NCBI GenBank assembly: GCA_013288555.1
Contig: JABDBQ010000013.1
Coordinates: 1-60,672, forward strand
Source: Bacteroidota bacterium
Lineage (GTDB): Bacteria; Bacteroidota; Bacteroidia; CAILMK01
Length of the DNA stretch: 60,672 nucleotides
Reading direction: 5' to 3'
Shown: positions 36,098 through 44,437 of the stretch, one piece after another
How positions within the stretch are numbered: position 1 is the stretch's first letter
Layout of the letters: each line of letters begins with the position of its first letter
Program-made: the position numbers and the translations under genes
Notes under the pieces: generated by a model
What the model was told of the DNA's origin: nothing
Database searches by the model: none
The model's input: only the letters and a program-made list of their open reading frames with translations

Positions 36098-37630
36098 ATG
36101 AAAAATATACGCATAAAGCATTCATGCTGGAGAAATTTGAGTTTTAAAGGATTTTTGATTATATCGGTTTTTTTATCTGCTATTCTTCTGATTTCTTCAC
36201 AAGCAAAAGCCCAGGATTATTTAAAAATGGGTTTCGAAGCGCAAGACAAGGCTAACCTGGATGATGCCATCAAATACTATAATCTGGCTCTTCAAAAAGA
36301 TTCAAATTTATTGGCGGCATACATAAAAAGAGGATTATGCTACCAGGACCTGTCTCAGTTTGATCTTGCTCTAAAAGATTTCAAAAAAGCAAATGAAATA
36401 AAACCCGGAGATCCTGATATCGAAATGAGTATCGGGACGACCTGTTTTCATTTAAAGGATTATAGAGACGCAGAAAAATATCTTGAAACAGCTTTAAAAA
36501 AGATGCCTGATAATGCAAGAGCGCAATTTGATCTCGCATTGGCCAAATCTAATATGAAAGACTATAATGGAGCGCTGCCCGTATTTGATAAGGCGATAAG
36601 CCTGGAGCCAGATAAAAGTCAATATTATTATTCAAGGGCTGAAGTAGAAGACCGGATGCGTAAATATGAGGATGCGCTGGCTGATTGCAATAAGGCTATT
36701 AAACTACAGACCAATTATGAAAAGGCATATTTTCTTCGGGCTAAAGAAGAAAATGAACTGCGATTGTATAATAAGGCGCTCAAGGACTTAGACGTTGTTA
36801 TCGGTATGAATCCGAAGAATACAAGGTACTATGCGGAAAAAGGAGATATAGAATATCATCAGGGAAATCTTAAAGCGAGTATAAATGATTGTAGCAAGGC
36901 TATAAATCTTAACAGCCTGAATGCTGAAGCATATTATTCAAAAGCGCTGGCTGAAACGGACTCAGGTATGATGGATAGCGCGAAACTGGATATGGCTCAT
37001 TCCAATATGTTATTTAAAAACAAAAGCCCTTTCGTATGGATTGAGACAGCCAAAATTAATATCTTCAATGGCGATTATGCTGCTGCATCCGATGCGGCGC
37101 AAAAAACTTTGCAATTAGATCCGAAATATATTTTTGCGGCTTATCAACTGGCATATTCTGAATCTTACATGGGGCACGATTCTGTTGCGATGCAAATTCT
37201 GCAACGCCTGGTAAAGGCAGATAGCAATTTTGCGATTTCATATTGGTTGATGGGAAGGATTACATATGGCGGAGGAAATAAGCTGGCCTCCATGCTGTAT
37301 TTTTACAAAGGAATTACTTCAAAAACAGATCCGTTGGGCCAGGCATATTGCTATGCATTTGTTGGTGACGAAAAAAAGGCTGAAACTATTATAAAGCGAA
37401 TTATAAAATCAGATGATAGTGTTGGCTACCGTATTAAAGCAAGAGATCTTTATGGCGACCTGGCCTATGTTTATGGGGTAACAAAAGATGAGGATAAATT
37501 CTTTGCATCTTTGAACAGAGCTTTTGCGGCAGGATATGCCAATAAAGGCTGGATCGTCAATTCTCCTGAATTATTTTATCTCAAAGATAAACCTGCTTAC
37601 AAAGAACTCGCAGCAAAATATCATTTTTAA
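36098..37630 (+). CDS. Exported TPR-repeat protein
   Basis: This 510-residue protein has an N-terminal membrane/signal segment (FLIISVFLSAILLISSQAKA, residues 20-39). About ten tetratricopeptide repeats follow, clearest at AIKYYNLALQKDSN, ALKDFKKANEIKPG, ALPVFDKAISLEPD and ALADCNKAIKLQT. It is a protein-binding scaffold in the periplasm or membrane. It is likely cotranscribed with the M61 peptidase. No specific function can be assigned. Confidence 0.75.
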   Translation: MKNIRIKHSCWRNLSFKGFLIISVFLSAILLISSQAKAQDYLKMGFEAQDKANLDDAIKYYNLALQKDSNLLAAYIKRGLCYQDLSQFDLALKDFKKANEIKPGDPDIEMSIGTTCFHLKDYRDAEKYLETALKKMPDNARAQFDLALAKSNMKDYNGALPVFDKAISLEPDKSQYYYSRAEVEDRMRKYEDALADCNKAIKLQTNYEKAYFLRAKEENELRLYNKALKDLDVVIGMNPKNTRYYAEKGDIEYHQGNLKASINDCSKAINLNSLNAEAYYSKALAETDSGMMDSAKLDMAHSNMLFKNKSPFVWIETAKINIFNGDYAAASDAAQKTLQLDPKYIFAAYQLAYSESYMGHDSVAMQILQRLVKADSNFAISYWLMGRITYGGGNKLASMLYFYKGITSKTDPLGQAYCYAFVGDEKKAETIIKRIIKSDDSVGYRIKARDLYGDLAYVYGVTKDEDKFFASLNRAFAAGYANKGWIVNSPELFYLKDKPAYKELAAKYHF

Positions 37631-37640
37631 GTATCAATCC

Positions 37641-38789
37641 TTAAAACTCGAAATCTCCGTGGGGGGTTTTCAGGGTCAGTTTCCGGGTATTGCTTTCCTC
37701 TACATGCCCCATAACCTGGGCATGGATATTGAATGACTTAGAGATTTCAATGATCTCTTTTGCAGTGGTGGCGTTGGTGTAAATTTCAATACGTTGCCCC
37801 ATATTAAATACCTGGTACATTTCTCTCCAGTCGGCATTATTCTGGTTCTGGATCAACCTGAAAACAGGTGGTATTTCTAAGAGGTTATCCTTTATAATAT
37901 GCACATTATGAATATAATGAAGCACTTTTGTGAGTCCACCGCCGGTATTGTGAACGATGCCATGAATTTCTTTTCTATGTTTATCAAGAATAGATTTGAT
38001 AACGGGCACGAAAGTGCGGGTAGGAGATAAAAGGAGTTGTCCAACTGTATGACCTTCGAATATGTCTGTAAGCCTTTGGGTCCCTGTATAGACATATTCG
38101 GAATCAATATTGGGATCGAAACTTTCAGGATAGTTTTCAGAATAATAGTAGGAGAGGGTCTCGTGTTTGGCAAAGGTGAGTCCGTTGCTGGCAATGCCAC
38201 TGTTATAGGCTGTTTCATAGGTGCTTTGTCCGTATGAAGCCAGCGCAACGATCACATCACCCGGTTGAACCTTGATATCCATTACATCTACTTTCGGCAT
38301 TCGAGCAAAGGCCGTAAAGCCTACATCAGCAGTGCGGACAATATCACCTACATCAGCTGTTTCACCGCCTGCATGGTGGATATGAATGCCCATGGATTCC
38401 ATTTTTTCAATGAACTCTATCGCGCCCTCAATAAGAGTTTTGATCACATCACCGGTAACGAGTCCCTTGTTGCGCGCAATATTTGAAGACAGGATAATAT
38501 CATTGATCACACCGGAACATGCCATGTCATCCAGATTCATCACCAGTGCATCCTGCACCGTTCCTTTCCAGATATCCATATCGCCGGTTTCTCTCCAGTA
38601 AAGATAAGCGAGGGAGGTCTTGGTACCGGCAGTATCGGTATGCATAATGTTTACATAAGCATCATCCTTGCCGGCATAGTCGGGTAAAATTTTACAAAAA
38701 GCATCCGGATACAATCCTTTATCAAGCTTAATGATCGCTTGTCTTACTTCTTCTTTTGTTGCTGATACACCGCGCTTTTCGTAATTCAT
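37641..38789 (-). CDS. purM: Phosphoribosylformylglycinamidine cyclo-ligase (AIR synthase)
   Basis: This is the ATP-dependent fifth step of purine synthesis, 382 residues. It starts MNYEKRGVSATKEEVRQAI and has the AIR synthase fold: HTDTAGTKTSLAYLYWRETG, then DMACSGVIND and HHAGGETADVGDIVRTADV. The Bacteroidota form is longer and diverged from E. coli PurM (345 residues). Its ATG is only 4 nt after a TATCTTTG box. It converges on the TPR gene, with 10 nt between the stops. Confidence 0.85.
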   Translation of the reverse strand: MNYEKRGVSATKEEVRQAIIKLDKGLYPDAFCKILPDYAGKDDAYVNIMHTDTAGTKTSLAYLYWRETGDMDIWKGTVQDALVMNLDDMACSGVINDIILSSNIARNKGLVTGDVIKTLIEGAIEFIEKMESMGIHIHHAGGETADVGDIVRTADVGFTAFARMPKVDVMDIKVQPGDVIVALASYGQSTYETAYNSGIASNGLTFAKHETLSYYYSENYPESFDPNIDSEYVYTGTQRLTDIFEGHTVGQLLLSPTRTFVPVIKSILDKHRKEIHGIVHNTGGGLTKVLHYIHNVHIIKDNLLEIPPVFRLIQNQNNADWREMYQVFNMGQRIEIYTNATTAKEIIEISKSFNIHAQVMGHVEESNTRKLTLKTPHGDFEF

Positions 38790-38793
38790 TCTG

Positions 38794-38801
38794 CAAAGAT
38801 A
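38794..38801 (-). promoter_or_regulatory. -7 box directly in front of purM
   Basis: On the minus strand TATCTTTG (38801-38794) is followed by CAGA and the ATG at 38789, a 4-nt gap. This is the third case in the window of a -7 box almost touching a start codon. Confidence 0.45.
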
Positions 38802-38856
38802 CGAGATTAAATAAAAGAGCGGAACGCGGGGAGTGAAGTGCGGAGAGCGAGAGTGA

Positions 38857-38891
<35 letters not shown>

Positions 38892-38895
38892 GAGA

Positions 38896-39029
38896 CCACC
38901 CCCTGCCCCCGTGTATGAACCGGGGAAATGGTAATTTCTGATAAACTTATTATTGCGATCGAAGGTATTATGTTCAAAGTTTTAAAGATCGTGATAGTAG
39001 CTGTCCCCGCTGGCGGGGGTAGGGGGTGG
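38896..39029. repeat. Family 2 hairpin-ended repeat, copy A
   Basis: This 134-bp element begins CCACCCCCTGCCCCCG and ends with the near inverted copy (16 nt, one mismatch). Inside each end is a palindrome: CCCCG-tgtatgaac-CGGGG left and CCCCGC-tg-GCGGGG right. The core ATCGAAGG to GATCGTGATA matches copy B at 40462-40641. It occupies the gap between purM and nfu. Confidence 0.75.
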
Positions 39030-39105
39030 AAAAACATTGATAAGCGCAATTGCTTGGGCCTGCTATGTCTATTTGGAAAAAGATTAAGATTGTTGCTTTA
39101 AAACC

Positions 39106-39702
39106 CTACAACGACTCAGCTACAACCTCTTTTACATCTGGAACCATGCGTTTCAGCAGGTTTTCGATGCCGGCCTTGAGGGTAACGGTAGAGGAAGGGC
39201 AGCCACTGCAGGATCCTTTAAGAGCAACAGTTACAATCCCATCTTCATAAGATTTAAATTCGATATTGCCGCCATCCATTTCAACCACAGGTTTGATATT
39301 GGTGGCAAGAATATCTTTGATCCTGGTTATGATATCGTTTTCATCTACTTCTTCATTTTCTGAAGGAGCATAAGCTTCCTGCATCTGAAGTGAGATGATC
39401 GGGTCGCCTGACTGGATATATTCTTTTAAAAAGGTACGCAAAAGCGGGATCAGTTCTGCCCACATATTGTCGGCTACCTTACTTATCGTAACAAAATTCT
39501 GGCTGATGTAAACGCCTTTTACAAAGCTGAATTTGAACAGCATCGCTGCCAGTGGTGATTCCTGTGCCGACTGTGCATCCGGGAAATCGAAGCTGTATCC
39601 GGCAGGTAAAAGCTCTTTATTCAGTACAAATTTGATGCTTTCCGGATTTGGGGTTCCTTCAGCATAAACGGTTATATATCTTTCTGTGGTCGTTGTTTCC
39701 AT
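39106..39702 (-). CDS. Nfu-type iron-sulfur cluster carrier
   Basis: This 198-residue protein has an N-terminal Nfu_N domain (GTPNPESIKFVLNKELLPAG) and a C-terminal NifU-like domain with the cluster motif GSCSGCPSS (CxxC). It probably accepts a 4Fe-4S cluster and delivers it to apoproteins. QueE, the next gene in the same direction, is itself a 4Fe-4S enzyme. The leader carries a small hairpin (39717-39731) downstream of the -7 box. Confidence 0.9.
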   Translation of the reverse strand: METTTTERYITVYAEGTPNPESIKFVLNKELLPAGYSFDFPDAQSAQESPLAAMLFKFSFVKGVYISQNFVTISKVADNMWAELIPLLRTFLKEYIQSGDPIISLQMQEAYAPSENEEVDENDIITRIKDILATNIKPVVEMDGGNIEFKSYEDGIVTVALKGSCSGCPSSTVTLKAGIENLLKRMVPDVKEVVAESL

Positions 39703-39716
39703 GTTGTATTCGTTTT

Positions 39717-39752
39717 AAACCTTATAGGTTTAGGTTATTCACTGCAAAGGTA
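39717..39752 (-). promoter_or_regulatory. Promoter and leader hairpin of the nfu gene
   Basis: TACCTTTG lies on the minus strand at 39752-39745. Below it AAACCT-tat-AGGTTT (39717-39731) forms a 6-bp hairpin between the expected start site and the ATG. It might be an operator or a leader structure. Confidence 0.35.
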
Positions 39753-39811
39753 GCAACAAAATAGGGGAGTGGATTAGTTCTTTAAGGATAATATTTGTTG
39801 GAACATGGAAT

Positions 39812-40423
39812 TCAGGGTATCGCCATAAACTTATGAGTCTGCAAAGAAACCCGCCATTGGGGATGGGTTTTCACGTAATCCACGATCAGAGGCATCATTT
39901 TATCTGCTTTGCTCCATTCGGGCTGGAGAAGTAAATAGCAATCTTTAGAAACAAAAGAAGCTTGCTCTTCCGCCCATTTGAAATCTGATTTATTGAAGAC
40001 AATGATCTTAAGTTCGTTTGCGGCCTTATAGATTTCAGGGAGTGGCTTTTTGAATTTCTTGGGAGATAAACAGATCCAGTTCCAGGACCCGCTCAAAGGA
40101 TAAGCCCCGGATGTTTCGATATTGGTTTCAAAACCTGCATTTTGAAGTTGAGAAGTGAGTTCATTTAGGTTATGCATGAGCGGTTCGCCACCGGTAATTA
40201 CTGCAAGACGAGCAGGTTCTTTAAGGGCGTCACCAACAATTTGACCGATCGGGAATTTCGGATGTGCATCAATAGGCCATGATTCTTTCACATCGCACCA
40301 CACGCATCCGACGTCGCATCCCCCAAGGCGAATAAAATATGCAGCTCTTCCACTGTGCGTACCCTCTCCCTGGATCGTATAAAAAGCTTCCATTACAGGA
40401 AGATGTGTTGATTCGTTTTGCAA
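39812..40423 (-). CDS. queE: 7-carboxy-7-deazaguanine synthase
   Basis: This radical SAM enzyme makes CDG for queuosine. The cluster motif is CDVGCVWC (CxxxCxxC); TITGGEP-like motif VITGGEPLMHN follows, and the N-terminus is PVMEAFYTIQGEG. I give the start as TTG 40423 because homologues carry about ten residues before MEAFYTIQGEG; ATG 40393 is the alternative, and an ATG at 40465 would lie inside the family 2 repeat. The C-terminal half holds ALLLQPEWSKA-type residues. It forms a pair with nfu. Confidence 0.9.
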   Translation of the reverse strand: MQNESTHLPVMEAFYTIQGEGTHSGRAAYFIRLGGCDVGCVWCDVKESWPIDAHPKFPIGQIVGDALKEPARLAVITGGEPLMHNLNELTSQLQNAGFETNIETSGAYPLSGSWNWICLSPKKFKKPLPEIYKAANELKIIVFNKSDFKWAEEQASFVSKDCYLLLQPEWSKADKMMPLIVDYVKTHPQWRVSLQTHKFMAIP

Positions 40424-40461
40424 GATTAATAGTATAAAGGCGATCGAATTATATCGAGTTT

Positions 40462-40641
40462 CCACCCCCTGCCCCCGTCCCGAGTACTCGGGAGGGATAG
40501 CGTCTAACTCATTTTTGAGGTAAGTCGAAATCGCAATTTCTAATTGGTATTTTATTTATATCGAAGGTGTTATGTTTAAATTTTCAAAAATCGTGATAAA
40601 AGCTGTCCCTCCCGAGTACTCGGGACGGGGGTAGGGGGTGG
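40462..40641. repeat. Family 2 hairpin-ended repeat, copy B
   Basis: This 180-bp element has 38-bp terminal inverted repeats with two mismatches (40462-40499 and 40604-40641). Each contains the perfect 16-bp palindrome TCCCGAGTACTCGGGA (40478-40493, 40610-40625). It lies between queE and folD and shares its core with copy A at 38896-39029. The palindrome sequences of the two copies differ although both stay self-complementary. Confidence 0.85.
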
Positions 40642-40660
40642 AAATTTACTTTTGTTGAGA

Positions 40661-41536
40661 TTAATCTTTATTAGCAGCGGCTTGCAAAGTATTGAGCATC
40701 AAACTTCCAATAGTCATCGGGCCAACGCCACCCGGAACAGGTGTAATATAACTGCATTTCGGCGATACATTTACAAAGTCCACGTCTCCTGAAAGTCTGA
40801 AACCACTCTTTTTGCTGGTATCCGGAACCCTCGTGGTGCCTACATCAATTACAACAGCACCGTCTTTCACCATGTCTGCGGTGACGCTGTTTGGTATTCC
40901 AGTAGCGGAAATGATGATATCTGCTTTGAGGGTATGTCCGCGTAGGTCTTTGGTTTTGCTGTGGCAAAGGGTCACGGTTGCATTACCAGGATTTGTGTTT
41001 CTTGACATGAGAATACTCATCGGTGTACCCACAATATCACTTCTTCCTATCACCACACATTCTTTGCCTATGGTATCAATTTTATAATGTTCCAGTATTT
41101 TCATGATGCCATTTGGCGTTGCAGGCAGAAAGCAGGGGAGGCCCTGTACCATTCTTCCCACATTCACCGGGTGGAAACCATCCACATCTTTCTCAGGATC
41201 GGTCGATTCGATCACGCGCTCTACACTGATGTGTTTTGGCAGCGGCAATTGAACGATCAGTCCGTCAATATCATCATTATCATTTACCTTTTTGATCTCA
41301 GCCAGCAACTCTGCTTCTGTAATAGTAGCTTCAAATCTCAGGAGCGTAGATTTATACCCGATCTCCTCGCAGGAACGGATCTTACTACCTACATAAGTTT
41401 CACTACCGCCATCGTTACCCACAAGTATTGCGGCAAGGTGCGGACGTTTTTTGCCTTCTGCAATGCGCTGGTCTACTTTTTCTTTGAGTTGTGCTTTTGT
41501 AAGGTCTGAGAGTGCTTTTCCGTCTAGTAACTGCAT
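40661..41536 (-). CDS. folD: Bifunctional methylenetetrahydrofolate dehydrogenase/cyclohydrolase
   Basis: This 291-residue enzyme interconverts methylene-, methenyl- and formyl-THF using NADP. The catalytic Lys is in [14 protein letters not shown], the NADP-binding motif is [13 protein letters not shown], and the C-terminal motif is [11 protein letters not shown]. It starts at ATG 41536 ([10 protein letters not shown]), the usual family start. A TAAATTTG box at 41574-41567 lies 30 nt upstream. Confidence 0.95.
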   Translation of the reverse strand: MQLLDGKALSDLTKAQLKEKVDQRIAEGKKRPHLAAILVGNDGGSETYVGSKIRSCEEIGYKSTLLRFEATITEAELLAEIKKVNDNDDIDGLIVQLPLPKHISVERVIESTDPEKDVDGFHPVNVGRMVQGLPCFLPATPNGIMKILEHYKIDTIGKECVVIGRSDIVGTPMSILMSRNTNPGNATVTLCHSKTKDLRGHTLKADIIISATGIPNSVTADMVKDGAVVIDVGTTRVPDTSKKSGFRLSGDVDFVNVSPKCSYITPVPGGVGPMTIGSLMLNTLQAAANKD

Positions 41537-41633
41537 GTTTAGTCTCTTATAAATGATTAGAAAGCGCAAATTTAGGGAATGAACACAACTAAACCGGAAC
41601 GATTGAAATAAGAATTTGAATCAGTTGAATAAG

Positions 41634-42110
41634 CTATAAACCCAGTTTCTTTTTTACTTCGGGAGTGATATCCACGCGTTTTGAGACATAAAGAACGATA
41701 GCATCATACTTACTGTCAAATATATAGTTGTATTTTCCTTCGATAGATACCTCATAAATAGCTATTCCAAGTTTGCGGCGAATGGGTTTAAACAGAGTAT
41801 CTGATTTGGCACTGATTTCTGAATCAACCGCATCTTTAAAAGTATAAAGTCTCAATTGAACCCTGTCTGCCTCATCATTATCTCCTGATTTTACAGCGTT
41901 ATCGTATCGCATTTCCAGGTTTTGTATTTCAACATTATAGGCTTTGCCAATCGAATCCAGTTTCATTTTTGCGATTGTCATTTCGGGCATGAGGTCAAGG
42001 ATTTCATCCGTATTTATTGTTCCGACATTACCCTGTGCAAAAGTTTGCAGTGGAATCAGGTTACATAATAAAAGAAGAGAAACAATTATTAGGAAAGACA
42101 GTTTATTCAT
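41634..42110 (-). CDS. OmpH/Skp-like periplasmic chaperone
   Basis: This 158-residue protein has a signal peptide (MNKLSFLIIVSLLLLCNLIP, cut near TFAQ). It has the OmpH motif VGTINTDEILDLMPEM and a helical hairpin (AYNVEIQNLEMRYDNAVKSG) like Skp. Skp escorts outer-membrane proteins across the periplasm. No BamA or lpxD is nearby. Confidence 0.75.
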   Translation of the reverse strand: MNKLSFLIIVSLLLLCNLIPLQTFAQGNVGTINTDEILDLMPEMTIAKMKLDSIGKAYNVEIQNLEMRYDNAVKSGDNDEADRVQLRLYTFKDAVDSEISAKSDTLFKPIRRKLGIAIYEVSIEGKYNYIFDSKYDAIVLYVSKRVDITPEVKKKLGL

Positions 42111-42153
42111 TTTCTATGGAATCAGTTCGTATCATAACTGTAATTCCGGAATT

Positions 42154-42756
42154 TTATTTCTTTATCATCTTTTGAAGTTTGCCCAGGTCTTCTTCCATAT
42201 CAACATCTACAAGTTCCGGCAATTTGAACCAGGTCTTTTCAAGATTTGTTATCTCTTCAATGGTATCTTCAAGAACTTTTTCATTGCTGTATGTTTTATT
42301 AGCAAACAAAGCTGGACTGAATTCCTTCATTCCTAAAAGATAATATCCGCCGTCGTTGGTTGGACCCAATACAAAATCATGATCATCAAGGGCTTTAAAT
42401 GCTTTTTCAATAAGAGTGTCGCTCATTTTAGGGCAATCAGGCATAATCAGTGCCACTTTTTTATAATTTTCATCGAAAGCTTCTTTAAAGGCATTTTTCA
42501 TTTTTTCGCCCAGATCGTTGCCATTCTGAAGGTCTTTCTGGTAAACATTTGGCGGCCATTCGTCTTTTGTGGGAATAAATTCATTGTAATAAAGAAATTT
42601 ATCTATCGTGTCCAGGTTGAAAGTAATCTCCATGGTATGATAAAGAAGATACTGGTATATTTTAAGTGCATTAAGTTCACCAACTGTTTTTGCAAGGCGC
42701 GTTTTGACTTTACCTAATGCCGGGTTTTTTATGAAGATCAGGAGGGCTTTTTGCAT
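42154..42756 (-). CDS. DUF2064 / TIGR04282 glycosyltransferase
   Basis: This 200-residue GT-A fold protein starts ALLIFIKNPALGKVKTRLAKTVG, the pattern of this family. The core is GLDLGEKM-like NGNDLGEKMKNAF, then MPDCPKMSDTLIEKAF and LGPTNDGGYYLLGMKE. Some members make arsenosugars, but the typical Bacteroidota copy has no arsenic genes next to it, as here. The true substrate is open. A gap of 43 nt separates it from the downstream OmpH-like gene. Confidence 0.8.
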   Translation of the reverse strand: MQKALLIFIKNPALGKVKTRLAKTVGELNALKIYQYLLYHTMEITFNLDTIDKFLYYNEFIPTKDEWPPNVYQKDLQNGNDLGEKMKNAFKEAFDENYKKVALIMPDCPKMSDTLIEKAFKALDDHDFVLGPTNDGGYYLLGMKEFSPALFANKTYSNEKVLEDTIEEITNLEKTWFKLPELVDVDMEEDLGKLQKMIKK

Positions 42757-42874
42757 ATTGGGATTTAAAAACTAGTGAATTGTTTTTCGAATCAAAGGAA
42801 AATTTAGCAGAAAGCAATAGCTTCGCTCAACTATTTGAATAAATTAATCGTTTGTTCAAACAGTAACCCCCAAT

Positions 42875-43897
42875 ATGAATCCAAAGTTATCTGACGGTCT
42901 GAATTTTATATCCCGCATCAATGCGAGGCGTGCGTTCAATATAGTTTCAGTTGTCTCCAGTTATTATGCAGCAAGGTTTACACGTAAACCCATTCATTCA
43001 GGTTTTCCGATAAGCATTTCCATAGAGCCTACTACATCGTGTAATTTGAGGTGCCCTGAATGTCCGAGCGGACTCAGGGAATTCAGCAGACCAACCGGAA
43101 TGTTAAAGCCAGAGCTTTTTAATAAAGTAATCGATGAAGTTTCCAGATATACCCCGTACCTTATTCTTTATTTCCAGGGAGAACCTTATCTCAATAAAAA
43201 TTTCTTCGATTTTGTGAAGTATGCCTCAGCAAAGAATATGTATGTAGCTACCTCAACAAATGCGCATTACCTGAATGATGCCAACGCCCGCAAAACCGTT
43301 GAATCAGGCTTGTCCAGGCTTATTATTTCTATAGATGGAACAACCCAGGATACCTATGAACAATACCGCATTGGAGGCAATATTAATAAAGTATTTGAAG
43401 GTGCAAAAAACGTGATAGCCTGGAAGAAAAAACTTAAAAGCAGGTTACCACATGTCATATTTCAATACCTGGTCGTAAAACCAAACGAACACCAGGTAGA
43501 AGATATTCAACGTATTGCAAAGGAAATTGGGGTGGATGAAGTGAAATTCAAAACGGCACAAGTATATGATTATGAAAATGGTAATGAACTGATTCCTGAA
43601 AACCCTAAATATTCCAGGTATCGAAAAAAAGCCGACGGGAAGTTTGAGATAAAGAACGATCTGCTAAACCATTGCTGGAAACTCTGGCATTCCTGTGTAT
43701 TTACCTGGGATGGAAAGGTTGTTCCCTGTTGCTTTGATAAGGATGCCACTCATGTACTCGGTGATGTTGAAACAGAAAGCTTTGCAAGTTTATGGCATGG
43801 GAAACCCTACCAAAATTTCAGAGGAGCCGTCCTGCGTTCCAGAAAGGAAATTGATATTTGCCAGAACTGTACGGAAGGTACGACGGTTTGGGTATAA
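42875..43897 (+). CDS. Radical SAM / SPASM domain protein
   Basis: This 340-residue protein has a 4Fe-4S radical SAM motif (TTSCNLRCPECPSG, CxxxCxxC) near residue 60. The C-terminal SPASM section supplies further cluster ligands (CWKLWHSCVFTWDGKVVPCC, then ICQNCTEG). SPASM proteins often modify peptides or process maturation substrates, but no small precursor gene is seen next to it. The N-terminus includes a short membrane-like or basic segment. Confidence 0.88.
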   Translation: MNPKLSDGLNFISRINARRAFNIVSVVSSYYAARFTRKPIHSGFPISISIEPTTSCNLRCPECPSGLREFSRPTGMLKPELFNKVIDEVSRYTPYLILYFQGEPYLNKNFFDFVKYASAKNMYVATSTNAHYLNDANARKTVESGLSRLIISIDGTTQDTYEQYRIGGNINKVFEGAKNVIAWKKKLKSRLPHVIFQYLVVKPNEHQVEDIQRIAKEIGVDEVKFKTAQVYDYENGNELIPENPKYSRYRKKADGKFEIKNDLLNHCWKLWHSCVFTWDGKVVPCCFDKDATHVLGDVETESFASLWHGKPYQNFRGAVLRSRKEIDICQNCTEGTTVWV

Positions 43898-43959
43898 AAC
43901 TTAGGTATAAGTGGTAAGGTGTAAGTTGGGAAAACAAAACCTTAAATTACAAGATTATA

Positions 43960-44355
43960 ATGAAAAAGAAGATTGAAAGCGTTGGTAATAAGTATATACC
44001 GGGTGTTTGCAACATCGGAAAGGTGGAACTAAGCCGTAGAAAGAATGGGGTATATCTTTCTCTTAGTCTTTTAGTTATTAATGTTCTTATTCTTCAGCTT
44101 TTTCCTCATGGTAAAGAATGGAATCTTACCGTCTTTATAACTGTGGCTTATCTTGCCATCAGTTATCAGCAATGGTATTTTAAGTTTTGCGTTAAATTTG
44201 GGATAAAGGGTGTTTTTAATTTCGGTGATATGGGCAAGACTTTTTCGGTTGAGCAAAAGGAATTTTATCAAAAAGATAGAGCCAAGGCATTGAAAATGAT
44301 AGCTATAGGGGTTATTCTTGGAATTATGGCTGCTCTTATTTACTATTTTATCTAA
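43960..44355 (+). CDS. Small membrane protein of unknown function
   Basis: This 131-residue protein has two hydrophobic pairs (residues about 30-48, 52-70) and a last helix (MIAIGVILGIMAALIYYF) after a charged stretch (VEQKEFYQKDRAKALK). It starts 62 nt after the radical SAM gene on the same strand. I recognise no family. Confidence 0.55.
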   Translation: MKKKIESVGNKYIPGVCNIGKVELSRRKNGVYLSLSLLVINVLILQLFPHGKEWNLTVFITVAYLAISYQQWYFKFCVKFGIKGVFNFGDMGKTFSVEQKEFYQKDRAKALKMIAIGVILGIMAALIYYFI

Positions 44356-44363
44356 GCACAAAA

Positions 44364-44392
44364 AACCTCGCATGTTTTGAACATACGAGGTT
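44364..44392. terminator. Terminator between convergent genes
   Basis: AACCTCGCATGTT-ttg-AACATACGAGGTT forms a 13-bp stem with one mismatch and a short loop. On the minus strand it is followed by a T run, so it ends the large T9SS gene at 44438. It may also serve the gene ending at 44355. Confidence 0.8.
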
Positions 44393-44437
44393 AGCTATCT
44401 TCATATTTTATCCTCTAAGCATGTACGCTCAATAAAA

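Noticed and set aside
42154..42756. DUF2064 gene as evidence of arsenosugar synthesis
   Set aside because: The family name comes from a few members; no arsenic methylation or arsenic sugar genes are near.
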